Positions 8,840 to 18,478 of a stretch of DNA of 64,000 nucleotides are shown here, in pieces. Within the stretch, counting starts at the first letter, position 1. Every line of letters begins with the position of its first letter. Both the position numbers and the translations under genes were made by a program. This DNA is from Candidatus Hodarchaeota archaeon (GTDB lineage Archaea > Asgardarchaeota > Heimdallarchaeia > Hodarchaeales > YT1-039). The notes under the pieces are model-generated. The model was not told where the DNA came from. It was given only the letters and a program-made list of their open reading frames with translations, and made no database searches. The stretch spans positions 1 through 64,000 of the forward strand of contig JAEOTF010000166.1 in the NCBI GenBank assembly GCA_016840025.1, given 5' to 3'.

Positions 8840-10903
8840 TTAGATTTTTTTGACCCAGCCTTCCTTCGGCTCGTACAGGAGACCATCACGCTTCATATCT
8901 TCAATAACCTTTAAAACGTCCCGCTCGTCAAGACCTTGACCTTCAGTTTCCTTAACGATGTCAGCGATCTTGCCTCCTTCGTCGCTGCGTTTCTCCACTT
9001 GATATACAATCTCTTCAATGCGGACGATTCGGGAACGGGTGCGGGTGCTCTGCCCTGTCATGAAGCGATCGACGTCTCTAGCGCCTGTTTCAAGATCGCG
9101 ACCGAGCTGATTCATACAAAATTCAAAGAGTCTTATTACAGCGCTTGCGTCTTCGTACAGCACCTCATCCCGTAGTCCCATTTTCGCCCGGGCTTCACTG
9201 AGCCGCACCACCGCCTCCAACTGGCGGGGAGTTATCGCCACCATGGGTGCACCCCCTTCTTCTTCGCTACTGTGGCTTTGGGCCCGGAGATCCTTATAAT
9301 ACTCCAGAATCCGTTCCGAGGCTTCTTCTGAAAGCTTTGGGAAGAAGTTTTGACGGGCATACGCAATGTATTTTGTCAGGAAGTCGGTAGGAATCGGCGG
9401 TTCTCGGTCAGTTGTCCCTGTTCGATGAAGATTAAGGATGTGTTCCGCTTTTTGTGCATCCATATCGACATCAGGACGATCTTGCATAATAAAAAGCAAA
9501 TCAAAACGGCTCAAGAGAGTAGGCGGGAGATTAACGTTCTCAATTGGGTCTTTAAATGGGTTAAAGCGTCCTAATTTTGGATTCGCAGCGGCGAGAACAG
9601 ATGTCCGTGCATTTAAGGTTGCAATGATTCCTGCCTTAGCAATACTTATTGTGTGTTGCTCGAGCGCCTCATGGATTGCCACTCGATCCTCATTACTCAT
9701 TTTATCAAATTCATCAATACCACAAATCCCCTTATCGGCTAATACGAGTGCACCTGCCTCTAATGTCATTTCACCCGTGTCTCCTTCCCTTATTACAGCC
9801 GCCGTTAACCCAGCGGCAGACGCTCCCTTACCAGAGGTATATACTCCTCTTGGTGCGAGATCCACGACATATCGTATAATTTGACTCTTTCCAACGCCTG
9901 GATCGCCCACTAATAGGATATTAGACTCCCCTCGTATCTTCATTCCATCATCGGTAACTTTGGGGGTACCGCCAAATAATAACAGGCCGATAGCTTCCTT
10001 AATTTCTGCGTATCCATAGATAGACGGTGCGATACTCTCAATTATTTTCCGAATGATGAAAGGGTCACGACTCAGCTCTTCAATCCTTGCTCGATCTTCA
10101 TCTGTTATGATTATTTCTTCGTATTCTTCTTCCTCTCTTTCAACAGAATTGGCTTCTAAGAACTTGTTATATGTCGCGACCTGTCCTCTTTTAAGTGCAC
10201 GGAAGGGCTGTGACCGGAGAACCCCATTTAGTCTGACACGATCACCGGGGCGTGCGGCGTCTACCAAATCTCCCAGAATTACAGCTGAAAAATTTTGAGG
10301 CAGTTGACCCGATGTTAGATCTTCTGGACGTTCCTGGATAACCATCCGTTGCCAGTCAATAAATTCGGACTCGCTTTCAATCAAATTGAAAGGCCCTTTT
10401 CGTTGACATTCGGGATTAGGACATTGAAACGGGGGCGAGTACCGGCCATCCTGTTGAGGCCGAACGATTTTTTCTCCACAAGGGATACATTTGAAAGCAG
10501 CTTCAACCAGAAGTGGGCGAACTTCTGTCGTTCGGGTAATAATACCTGGGACGCTGATAAAACGGCCAATGTTAGCTGCACGGATTTTTCGGAGAGAGAC
10601 ATGGGTATGTTTCGGAGGATTAACAAAGCAGGGATGAACGGTGCGAATCCGCTGAAGGAACTCTTCATCTTCGTTTTCAATTATCTCTTTTTGAGCTTCC
10701 GTAGCAGCAACGATATAGTAATCAGGGTCATCAATCAGGTCTTTGGCTAATTGGGGATCAAATCGAATAAGGTGATCAAAGTCAATTTTTAATAGGGTTT
10801 TATCTTCAGCTATCATACTTCTCATAGCCTGAATGTAGATATGTTGCCCTGTTTCATCTTCATAAGAATAAAAAAAGTCACTAAAACGATTTCCTTCGCT
10901 CAT
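8840..10903 (-). CDS. mcm: Replicative DNA helicase MCM
   Basis: This 687-residue protein is a complete archaeal MCM without intein. The N-terminal domain has a zinc site formed by CxxC at about 139–142 and CPNPEC at 161–166. The AAA+ core has Walker A GDPGVGKSQ at about 333–341, Walker B GICGIDEFDKM and the arginine-finger motif LLSRFDLLF. A C-terminal winged helix follows. MCM forms the ring that unwinds DNA at the fork with GINS and the Cdc45/RecJ-like protein. The ATG lies six bases after the stop of the upstream GINS gene, so the two form one operon. The last 91 codons are duplicated at 5327–5602. Confidence 0.98.
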   Translation of the reverse strand: MSEGNRFSDFFYSYEDETGQHIYIQAMRSMIAEDKTLLKIDFDHLIRFDPQLAKDLIDDPDYYIVAATEAQKEIIENEDEEFLQRIRTVHPCFVNPPKHTHVSLRKIRAANIGRFISVPGIITRTTEVRPLLVEAAFKCIPCGEKIVRPQQDGRYSPPFQCPNPECQRKGPFNLIESESEFIDWQRMVIQERPEDLTSGQLPQNFSAVILGDLVDAARPGDRVRLNGVLRSQPFRALKRGQVATYNKFLEANSVEREEEEYEEIIITDEDRARIEELSRDPFIIRKIIESIAPSIYGYAEIKEAIGLLLFGGTPKVTDDGMKIRGESNILLVGDPGVGKSQIIRYVVDLAPRGVYTSGKGASAAGLTAAVIREGDTGEMTLEAGALVLADKGICGIDEFDKMSNEDRVAIHEALEQHTISIAKAGIIATLNARTSVLAAANPKLGRFNPFKDPIENVNLPPTLLSRFDLLFIMQDRPDVDMDAQKAEHILNLHRTGTTDREPPIPTDFLTKYIAYARQNFFPKLSEEASERILEYYKDLRAQSHSSEEEGGAPMVAITPRQLEAVVRLSEARAKMGLRDEVLYEDASAVIRLFEFCMNQLGRDLETGARDVDRFMTGQSTRTRSRIVRIEEIVYQVEKRSDEGGKIADIVKETEGQGLDERDVLKVIEDMKRDGLLYEPKEGWVKKI

Positions 10904-10909
10904 CTGGAT

Positions 10910-11503
10910 CTACTCCTCACCATGATTAATACCAAGCAATTGATTTTCCCATTCTTTTAAAATCTCAACAAGATACTCGATCAAGACACATTCAGACACT
11001 GTTAGGTTCTTTTGCACAGTTGGAATAAAACTACTGGACAAGTTCCGAAGAATCTTATTTTCCCGGTCTAACAATAACTGGCGGAATGCTGTTTCGGATC
11101 TTTGCCGTTCTTGAATTAAATATCCACTAGGATTAGTTCTAATGGTTTCGTTAATTTCCTTTAGTTTTTGCACTAATTGCAGGTATAGATGTTCGGGAAG
11201 TTCTTGTAAAGATGCGGTCCGTTCTTGCTCCCACTGTTTCGCATGTAAATCACTTAATGCTAGAGAAGGATCATTAAGATACTCAACAACTCCTTGTTTA
11301 TGGAGGATTCTAGCTAAAAATAAAGGAAGTGTGATTTTTTGCCCTTTTGTTGCTGTTTCTACCTTAATCCCGGCAAAATTAACGCCTGAAAATTCTTTGG
11401 TAAATTTCACTTCTATTGGTTTCTCTTCAAACAAAAAAACGGCTCTTTCCAGTGCTTCTTTAATACTAAAGGCATAGTTTTGTTTTAATTCGGCCACTCG
11501 CAT
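10910..11503 (-). CDS. GINS complex subunit (Gins23-like)
   Basis: This 197-residue protein has the small beta-rich GINS B domain at its N-terminus (about residues 30–75, VKFTKEFSGVNFAG then KGQKITLPLFLARILHKQGVV). The helical A domain follows, containing LPEHLYLQLVQKLKEINETIR. The B-then-A order is that of Psf2/Psf3 and archaeal Gins23, as opposed to Gins15/51. The protein links MCM to other fork proteins. It is first in the operon, immediately upstream of mcm, which supports the assignment. The start codon is the ATG at 11503. Confidence 0.85.
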   Translation of the reverse strand: MRVAELKQNYAFSIKEALERAVFLFEEKPIEVKFTKEFSGVNFAGIKVETATKGQKITLPLFLARILHKQGVVEYLNDPSLALSDLHAKQWEQERTASLQELPEHLYLQLVQKLKEINETIRTNPSGYLIQERQRSETAFRQLLLDRENKILRNLSSSFIPTVQKNLTVSECVLIEYLVEILKEWENQLLGINHGEE

Positions 11504-13519
11504 TCTCTCTTGTTACAGTTGTGGTGGTCTTCGCCACAATTCGAGGATACTTCTTAGTTCTTGAATCATACTAGATGAGTTTTTTCAATGACTAGGGGTT
11601 TCTTCGTAGGGGCAGGCTGTATTTTTGTAATTGGCTACAAAAACACTTGTACTTCTTGGGTATCGATAAATATATGAGGTTTCTAAGGAAGTGTTATCTT
11701 CGAATTGGAGGAGATGTTCTTACTTCATCATTAGTCTTCTAGGAGCAAAAAAGGAGGTGCGTGTTTTTAAGATAAATTTAAGGAGAGAGATGTCTGGAAG
11801 TGAATCGTTGCTTACTTAAATTCTCAAATATATTATTCTTCCATAAAAGGGCTTAGGATTTATAAAGTCCGTTAAGCAGTTTCCGATAATTTAATGAATA
11901 GAATGTGAGTTTTCTTTTCGAAACTGAGTTACCTTGGTTGTTATGGGATTAACACTAGGGGTTTCAAATGGTTATAAACTCCGTGCAATAAAGTACAATG
12001 TGAAACACCAAGACCAATCACTTTTCAAACCCTTATAAACCCAATGAAGAAAGAATAACGGAACCATAAAAGCTTTAGAATTAACTATTCGCGAAACTTT
12101 TTATACTAGGAGTGAAATAAGAATAATAGACTCGATTTAAACAGCACCTTCATGGATGAACAAGTTAACTTCACCTTTACGAAGTTTTTAACAGGACGCA
12201 TAGCTCTTTCGCCGTTCCAGTGCTTAACTACACTCCATTCACTCCAAGATGGACTCTCATCAATACTATCTCCATTCTGCCAATAACAACCGCAGTGCAA
12301 TGTAATTCAACCTACGGACACTTCTCAGCTATTAGGCCTTGGGATTCATGGAAAAACTCATTAGACCTCATGGAAACTCATTTATCACTATTACCCGCGA
12401 ATACCTACTTAATACTCACCAATATTTACCAAGATCTCACCGATATCGTACTAAGATACTCGTTCGCCACTCTTCATAGTTATTGATTGACTATGGAATT
12501 GAACTCAGCTAATTCCGCGTAAATTGCCAGATTTACGCGTTAGGACTCGAGTAAGTTGAGATAAGCCTTCTCCCATCCCTTACCAACTCCTATATGTGTG
12601 TGTCATCCCCCTGATTATGATGGAGGATGTCCTCTTCAGTAGGAAAATCGGCTGGGGTTGGACAGAACTCCATCAAACCTACTTGTGTCCTTCTGCGACC
12701 ATTTAGCGTAGCAAAAATAACTGATTGAGTTCAACTGATCGCTGACACATCAAGCATTGAAAACTCCAACAGAAAATCTTCGTCATGTGCTTGAAACAGT
12801 CCTCAGTGGCCTACTTGAGCATACAGAGATTAATTTCAAATGAAATCTATACGTGCAGGTTTTGCGCGACATCTGATCAAAGTGTCGATGATATGCTAGC
12901 CCAAGTGTGTAGAGTGAGCCTATTCTTGGCACTCTCATTGATGGGTCTTTCTTAAACTGTCAGCTATGCGGTTAATTCATAGGTTTATCATTTACACGAC
13001 TACATAGATCATGCGATTACCTTTGTGCTAGTTGTGGAGCTTAAGTTGGGTCAAAGATACAATGTCTTGTCCTGGTATGACAGGCAGTGTTGTGATCATG
13101 TTCGTGAAAAAGATCACCGTTAGACGTTTAACGAGCGAACAAAACTTCCCATGACAAAGGTCAAGCGAAGTCATGGTAAGCGCCACTAGTCAGTTGAAAT
13201 GACTAAAGTTGAGTCCTGCTCACTCAATGGAAATGCATGTGGGTAGCAAAGCCAAGGGCTAGTGCTTGACAAAAATGTCCTTTTCCGAAATTGAGCCATT
13301 CGGTGTATCCTACATAAACAGGGATTGTTATGAGAGCTTCCCACAACCTTTCATAACAATTAACTCCTTTTGTAAAGGTTAAAAACCGTAAAGGAAAATT
13401 GCGAATTAGTGTTGTAGACCCAGCCAATCAGGTTATTAAACCCATTTGGATCAAAAAAATTAGGTTTGAAGACATCGTTTTCTCCAAATACACTAAAATT
13501 GCGTCCTTTGGGGTGAATT
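11504..13519. other. Two-kilobase gene-poor region
   Basis: No convincing protein gene is present. The short open frames here have no recognisable sequence and poor starts. A 6-bp hairpin (ttgtgg/ccacaa) lies at about 11518–11538 just upstream of the GINS gene. The 12-base word actaggggtttc occurs twice, near 11591 and 11953. The right half (about 12500–13240) is hairpin-rich and is listed separately as a candidate RNA. Confidence 0.5.
12500..13240. ncRNA. Candidate large structured RNA, strand undetermined
   Basis: Successive perfect hairpins occupy this stretch. There is a 9-bp stem at 12516–12539 (extended by ctaa/ttag), then cgaca/tgtcg at 12867–12887 and agagtg/cactct at 12911–12935. 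Further on are cctg/cagg at 13071–13084, gtgatc/gatcac at 13092–13117, ccatgac/gtcatgg at 13149–13176 and tagtca/tgacta at 13187–13205. Base composition is more balanced than in ordinary gaps and there is no ORF. It could be one long RNA, several small ones, or an RNA with archaeal-type introns. I recognise no Rfam-like core. Confidence 0.45.
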
Positions 13520-13786
13520 ATGATGAGCGATGATATTAATGACAAAATAGAACAATCTAAAGCATTATTGGATATGATTGCCAGGGATCAAGCGGTTCCT
13601 AAGAATATTAGAAGAGCAGCAAAAGATGCTCGCAAAGAATTAGAGGCAGAAAAAGGAACTGCCGGAATGAGATGCGCAAATGCCATATCTATACTGGATG
13701 ACGCATCACAAGATCCGAACTCGCCCATGCACGCTAGAACAAAGATGTGGCAGTGTGTATCGATCTTAGAAACAATCAAAGACTGA
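13520..13786 (+). CDS. UPF0147 family protein
   Basis: The 88-residue helical protein matches the UPF0147 family widely conserved in archaea, with AVPKNIRRAAKDARKEL in the middle and DPNSPMHARTKMWQ near the end. Its function is unknown. Length is normal for the family. An alternative start one codon later is possible (MMSDD versus MSDD). It is transcribed alone, with a TATA-like AT-rich stretch upstream. Confidence 0.9.
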   Translation: MMSDDINDKIEQSKALLDMIARDQAVPKNIRRAAKDARKELEAEKGTAGMRCANAISILDDASQDPNSPMHARTKMWQCVSILETIKD

Positions 13787-14092
13787 CGGATGGTGTTTTT
13801 GATAGAGAAGAGAATCCAATCAAAATCCCAGCCCATATCTAAATCTGGCGGTAGATTGAACCATTCTCTAAGGATATTTCTTAACTCTCTTCTCTTCTTG
13901 AGATCCTTGACCCGCATGAGTAAATGTTGGGGTGTTTGATAAATTATCGATACAACTTTATCCTTGTCCTGTTCATTCCGTTGTGACAGGCTTTCTGTTT
14001 CTTAGGAATCCTATTATTGAAAACAGTTCTGTTTGTCGGGACGTGTGTTGCCAAAATAAAATATAAATAACTTGAATTGATCTACTTATCTG
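13787..14092. other. Intergenic region, nothing assigned
   Basis: This is ordinary intergenic sequence between the UPF0147 gene and the MFS gene. No ORF with recognisable sequence, RNA gene or repeat was found; an AT-rich promoter-like stretch lies at 14055–14075. Confidence 0.4.
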
Positions 14093-15472
14093 ATGCCTAC
14101 TTCTCCAAAAAATACTCCGCCTATGCGTCCTTCTCCTCTATCTCGGCGGACACAAGCCCAAACTCGCTTTTTCAGACTTTTGGTTGGCTCATCTATTTAT
14201 TGTTTTGGAATTGGGCTTTTATTAGGCTTTTTCACAGTTTTTCTAGTCTACTATATGATCTCACCTCTAGAAGAAGGGGGGTTGGGACTGGAAAAGTCTA
14301 TATACTCAATAACATTGGCTTTGTGTGTTATTGCGTATATGGCTGCAGCAATTATCTCGGGAACGGTTAGTGATGGACTTCAATCCAGATATGGTAACCG
14401 TATTCCCTTCATTATTACAGGTGGAACGCTAATTGCAGTACTTTTCATTATAGCATATCTTTTTTTGACGAATAACAACGAATTATGGTTGCTCGCTATC
14501 ATTCTCTTTATTTTAATTTCAACAGCACGGGGAATAAGCGCTACGCCATTCCAAGCACTTATGGCGGATCTCTTCGTAGAAAATACTCGAGGCTGGGTGG
14601 CTCTCGCACGTGATTCATTTATGACTCTAGGAACAGGAATTGCCGTTTTAATTTTCCCTCCTTTAGTCAAACAATACAAATACACGGAAATGTTTCTCAT
14701 CATCGCAGCTGCGTTTTTATTAGTTACGCTGATCACAGGGCTCACCGTTCCAAAAGCCAACCCAAGACTCACACCAGAAAGCGCTCGAACTAGGATTTTC
14801 AAGGTACCCGAGAATCTTTGGACTTATGGGCAGGGTGAGTTTGGGAAGATGTTAGTTTGCCAAATCTTCTGGGGGTTAGGAACAGGCACAGTTAAGTACT
14901 TCTGGGTCTTATTTGCAAAAAAGAGACTGAACGCATCCATCGATGAAACTGTTATAGTTTTAGTTTTCTTCACTATTTCTGCCTTTCTTTTTGCATTACC
15001 AGTCGGTTTTCTCACGAGCATGTTAGGGAAAGCTAAGGTCGGCATCTTCTCTTCTATACTATACATGGTCTTTATATTTCTCATGCTAACCTGCAACCGG
15101 GTTGAGGAGCTATATCTTTATGCACTGATAGGGGGTATGGCGACAGTTGGGCTTTCGACTATTACTCAATCACTTCCAGCGGACCTGGTTCCAGAAGGAA
15201 AAGAAGCGGAATTTCTTGGTATTAACACAGTCTTCACTATGCTCCCTCATCCAATCCTTTTAGGATTTGCAGCAGTCATTTTTGGAGGAGTCATTACTCA
15301 ATCTGAAGCCGTTCAGTTCGGTATTATATTCATTCTCGCCATCATAGAGATTGGGATGGCCACTTTATTCCTTCTATGGCTCGAATATGAAGATTGGAGC
15401 TCAATTCCATATGGTATTTTCATTCGTCTATTTTCTAAAAACAGTATCGACAAAATAGAAATATCTGAATAG
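14093..15472 (+). CDS. Major facilitator superfamily transporter
   Basis: This 459-residue protein has about 12 hydrophobic helices. The MFS loop 2–3 motif is present as GTVSDGLQSRYGNRIPF (G-x3-D-x4-R-x-G-R/N-R). A short polar N-terminus (MPTSPKNTPP) precedes the first helix. The general form resembles the sugar/cation symporter-like MFS groups, but no substrate-specific motif is evident. The final 25 residues are cytoplasmic. It appears monocistronic; a shadow frame starts 16 bases upstream but lacks homology. Confidence 0.88.
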   Translation: MPTSPKNTPPMRPSPLSRRTQAQTRFFRLLVGSSIYCFGIGLLLGFFTVFLVYYMISPLEEGGLGLEKSIYSITLALCVIAYMAAAIISGTVSDGLQSRYGNRIPFIITGGTLIAVLFIIAYLFLTNNNELWLLAIILFILISTARGISATPFQALMADLFVENTRGWVALARDSFMTLGTGIAVLIFPPLVKQYKYTEMFLIIAAAFLLVTLITGLTVPKANPRLTPESARTRIFKVPENLWTYGQGEFGKMLVCQIFWGLGTGTVKYFWVLFAKKRLNASIDETVIVLVFFTISAFLFALPVGFLTSMLGKAKVGIFSSILYMVFIFLMLTCNRVEELYLYALIGGMATVGLSTITQSLPADLVPEGKEAEFLGINTVFTMLPHPILLGFAAVIFGGVITQSEAVQFGIIFILAIIEIGMATLFLLWLEYEDWSSIPYGIFIRLFSKNSIDKIEISE

Positions 15473-15805
15473 AAAGATTACTAAAAGCATAGTCAGGATA
15501 TAATATATGCCTTTATGATAACCTAGTTTTAAAGCAAAAACTTCAAAAAAATAATCTGTAACTCAAATTTGCCAGAAAACAATCATCTTATATATTAGAC
15601 AAGGTTTTGCTAAAATAATATATAACAAAGGTGCTGCAGATGATTACTCTAGCCCCTCTGACATAAGAATGATGTAGATCTTGAGTGATGATGCAGTTAT
15701 CTTCTTTAATAGTAATTCCTTATAGCAGAGAAGTAATTGTTATATTCTCCAATGATAAGCTAGAAAAAACATTAAAAGCTAAAAAAAGAATAATAGAAGG
15801 TTTGT
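15473..15805. other. Intergenic region upstream of tRNA-Gly(CCC)
   Basis: This AT-rich gap contains no ORF. Words resembling C and D boxes (atgatta, ctga, gtgatga) occur at 15640–15700 but not in a correctly ordered C–D'–C'–D set. The bases just before 15806 probably hold the tRNA promoter. Confidence 0.4.
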
Positions 15806-15924
15806 GCGCCGATAGTCTAGCCTGGTGAGGACTGTGGCCTCCCAAGCCACAACATTTTTCATTGGAGATTTCTATCAATGAAAACTTTATTGTGGACACC
15901 CGGGTTCGAATCCCGGTCGGCGCA
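15806..15924 (+). tRNA. tRNA-Gly(CCC) with an intron in the variable region
   Basis: The acceptor strands GCGCCGA (15806–15812) and TCGGCGC (15917–15923) pair perfectly. The anticodon stem GTGGC/GCCAC (15834–15850) encloses a loop with CCC at 15841–15843, and the T arm CCGGG-TTCGAAT-CCCGG is intact. CCA is encoded at 15925–15927. Between the anticodon stem and the T stem lie 49 bases instead of about 5. They form a hairpin (ttttcattg/caatgaaaa), and ccacaa can pair with ttgtgg, as in a bulge-helix-bulge. An intron of about 44 nt in the variable loop is inferred. Confidence 0.92.
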
Positions 15925-16159
15925 CCATCTAAACTATTAAAAAAGAGAAAAGGGCTTTGAATATTAGAAAAAATGTATGAGAGAAACATTTTAGTGTTCC
16001 CAGGTATTTTGCGATTGGGCAACAGTAACCTTCTATCATTTTGCCGAAACTGGCATTCTCCAAATATTTTATTTGAGGTCATCAAAAAATCCAGATAAAT
16101 TATAACCACGAACTCTGTAGTGTGAGGTTCTCGATGGATATCACAATGAGGCCAAATTA

Positions 16160-16669
16160 ATGGTAAAGACTCCCATTTGTAATTTCTGTGCAAGAACTGG
16201 AGTATTATGTAAGCGTTGTTCTTCACGATTAAGAAGTGGAAAAATCGATGAAATGGATATAGAAATATCTAAGCTCCTGGTGAAAGTGGAGAACAGATTT
16301 CCATTTCTTACTAATGTAGAATTGAACGGGACAATTGTTGTTAACAGCTATATTGTACTAACTGTTGGTAAAGGATCGAAAACTCCATTATCAGAAAGTC
16401 CTGGGTTGTTAAATTTGATCACGAAAGAGGCAAAAAGACAAGTTAAGATCGTTGAAATGGGGTCAAACTATCGTGTAACGCTAGCATCATTATTTTCCCC
16501 CTTAAAAGTAATAGGTGTAGATAGAGTATTTGTACCTGATGGATCTCAAGAGTTTAAGGTTCGTTTAAGGGGAAGAGAAGAGGAGCTCTCTCTTCCCGTG
16601 CATGATTTAGAAGAAATTGCCTCAAAAATTACTAAAATACCTGTACGAGCACATTTTGAAGGTTTATAA
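16160..16669 (+). CDS. NusA-like KH-domain protein with N-terminal zinc-binding motif
   Basis: This 169-residue protein begins with CNFCARTGVLCKRC, a C-x2-C-x7-C-x2-C motif. A segment on residues 60–165 follows that resembles the tandem KH fold of archaeal NusA-like proteins (ITKEAKRQVKIVEM, LFSPLKVIGVDRV). Proteins of this form occur in TACK and Asgard archaea and are thought to bind RNA in transcription or ribosome biogenesis. The usual GxxG loop is not clear in the first KH, so binding details are uncertain. It lies between two intron-containing tRNA genes. Confidence 0.8.
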   Translation: MVKTPICNFCARTGVLCKRCSSRLRSGKIDEMDIEISKLLVKVENRFPFLTNVELNGTIVVNSYIVLTVGKGSKTPLSESPGLLNLITKEAKRQVKIVEMGSNYRVTLASLFSPLKVIGVDRVFVPDGSQEFKVRLRGREEELSLPVHDLEEIASKITKIPVRAHFEGL

Positions 16670-16771
16670 CAAACAAAACTTTTTTCTTAATGAAAAGTAT
16701 GACAAAAAATACCTGTAGAACTCTCCTAAAGCAGATAATGGGAGTATCATACAGCTAACAAAATGAAATAT

Positions 16772-16974
16772 GCAGGGGTAGCCAAGTCGAATAGCCAATG
16801 GCTATTCGTGGCAACCAGGTCAAATGGTCTCATGGGCTAGATTAAGACTTCAGACTTAAGGCGCTGGACTTAAGATCCCTTTCCAAAAGGGAATGAGATT
16901 GGCCATCCAGTAGTGCAGACAGGCATAGACAAAAATGCCTTGCAATTCCGCGGGTTCGAATCCCGTCCCCTGCA
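16772..16974 (+). tRNA. tRNA-Leu(UAA) with four inferred introns
   Basis: The acceptor GCAGGGG (16772–16778) pairs with CCCCTGC (16967–16973); CCA is encoded to 16977. The anticodon stem CTGGA/TCCAG flanks a loop with TAA at 16871–16873. The T arm is GCGGG-TTCGAAT-CCCGT. Extra segments are inferred at about 16789–16816 (D loop, hairpin gaatagcc/ggctattc), about 16828–16861 (D arm), 16875–16904 (canonical 37/38 site) and about 26 nt inside 16911–16949 (variable arm, aggcat/atgcct hairpin). Removing about 118 nt from 203 leaves 85 nt, the right size for tRNA-Leu. Exact junctions are uncertain by a few bases. Confidence 0.92.
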
Positions 16975-17068
16975 CCAGATTTTTTCTTACTAATCGGATG
17001 GGTATAACTTATTGATTTTTTCAGAAATTTATTAGAGAGATCTATAGAAATGAAAATATCTAATTATA

Positions 17069-18478
17069 ATGACAAACTTACAGCATGAAAAGGAGAAATT
17101 TCAACTGGATGAGACGCAAATAGAGCCTGTTTCTCTTGAAAATGGAATTAGTAGTGTTGTTACACTTTTAAAAACCCTAGATCCAGACATTAGAATAAGA
17201 ATTATCTCTCATCATGACGCTGATGGACTTACTGCAGCAGGTTTGATGGCTCGTGCTTTCATCAGATTGAAACTGAGATTTCACATTTCTATTATTAGAG
17301 CACTTGATGATGATTTTATTAACCAATTAACAGTTGAAAAAAACTGGGATGTGTTAATTTTTACTGATCTAGGCAGTTCAAAGTTAGAGTCACTAGCTAA
17401 AATCTCAAAAGATCGTCCAGTTATCATTCTTGATCATCATGAAATTGTTTCTCAATCAACCCCACCTGGTTTGACGTTTTTTAATCCGCATCTATATGGA
17501 ATTGACGGTTCATCTGAACTTAGTGGGGCTGGAACAGCCTATTTTATTTGTTCTACCCTAGACCCTAAAAATAAAGACGGTTCTATCTATGCTATTATAG
17601 GAGCCTTAGGAGATCGGCAAGATAGCGGCAAACAAGGGGCTTTCGAGGGAATTAATAATCAAATTGTGCAAGCCGCTAAGGATTTGTCTTTACTATCCGA
17701 CAATGTAGATTTTTCTGTATTTGGAAGTCAAACTCGCCCATTACTTCGGGTTTTAGAAAATCTAGACTTTGTTTCACTTGATAACGTGGTAAAGCTCTTA
17801 GATGAGCTACAAATTCAGGTCGTAGATGGTAATCGACCAAGAACACTAGCTAATTTATCGGCTGAAGAAAAAAAGCGTTTAGTTAATACATTAATTACTC
17901 AATATGATGCTGATGTACAGCAAATCATAAGAAAGGTATACATCCTTGAAAAAGAACCTAAAAACACATTCTTACGAGACGCAAGGGAATTTTCATCCAT
18001 GTTAAACTCACTTGGGAGAAGGGGGAGTGCTGATGTCGCCATTGCATTGGTTCTAGGAGAACGAAGAAAATCCCCTCAATTAGCTCAAAAAATCTATAAG
18101 GAGTATCGGGCACAGCTATCTTCAGCTCTTACTTTTGCGTCGGACCATATAAACGATCTTGGTCCCCTTCTATATCTTGATGGGCGTAATAAAATTGACG
18201 AGACGATCATAGGCACAATCGGTTCAATATTGGTGTCAAAAGGCTTAACGAAGCCATTAATAGGTGTTGCCGTTACTAATGACGGGAAACGGCTAAAACT
18301 CAGCTTACGTATTCCAAAAAACATTGATTCTCAAATTGATGCAGCTTCAATGTTACGAGACTCCCTTGCTTTGATAGCACCTCAATCAGAGGTTGGAGGG
18401 CACAAGGGCGCAGCAGGTGCCATAATTTTACCTGAGGTGCTTGATAAACTGCTTAATGAGCTGGCAGAGCAATTTTAA
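17069..18478 (+). CDS. RecJ-like DHH-family nuclease (GAN/Cdc45-related)
   Basis: The 469-residue protein has the DHH phosphoesterase motifs in order: HHDADGLTAAG (about residues 50–60), IFTDLGS, IILDHHEI and GALGDRQDSG. The C-terminal DHHA1 domain carries the substrate-binding motif GGHKGAAGA. In archaea such proteins degrade single-stranded DNA 5'→3' and associate with GINS, taking the place of eukaryotic Cdc45. All catalytic aspartates and histidines appear present, so it should be active, not a dead Cdc45-type scaffold. MCM and GINS are encoded about 6 kb away. Confidence 0.92.
   Translation: MTNLQHEKEKFQLDETQIEPVSLENGISSVVTLLKTLDPDIRIRIISHHDADGLTAAGLMARAFIRLKLRFHISIIRALDDDFINQLTVEKNWDVLIFTDLGSSKLESLAKISKDRPVIILDHHEIVSQSTPPGLTFFNPHLYGIDGSSELSGAGTAYFICSTLDPKNKDGSIYAIIGALGDRQDSGKQGAFEGINNQIVQAAKDLSLLSDNVDFSVFGSQTRPLLRVLENLDFVSLDNVVKLLDELQIQVVDGNRPRTLANLSAEEKKRLVNTLITQYDADVQQIIRKVYILEKEPKNTFLRDAREFSSMLNSLGRRGSADVAIALVLGERRKSPQLAQKIYKEYRAQLSSALTFASDHINDLGPLLYLDGRNKIDETIIGTIGSILVSKGLTKPLIGVAVTNDGKRLKLSLRIPKNIDSQIDAASMLRDSLALIAPQSEVGGHKGAAGAIILPEVLDKLLNELAEQF

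Noticed and set aside
8840..10903. Intein in mcm or radA
   Set aside because: Both proteins have normal lengths and uninterrupted Walker motifs.
12106..12486. Two overlapping short frames on opposite strands
   Set aside because: No recognisable sequence, they overlap each other, and they lie in a region dominated by non-coding features.
15630..15705. Possible C/D-box guide RNA
   Set aside because: Box-like words are present but not in the order C, D', C', D with normal spacing, and no kink-turn stem is evident.
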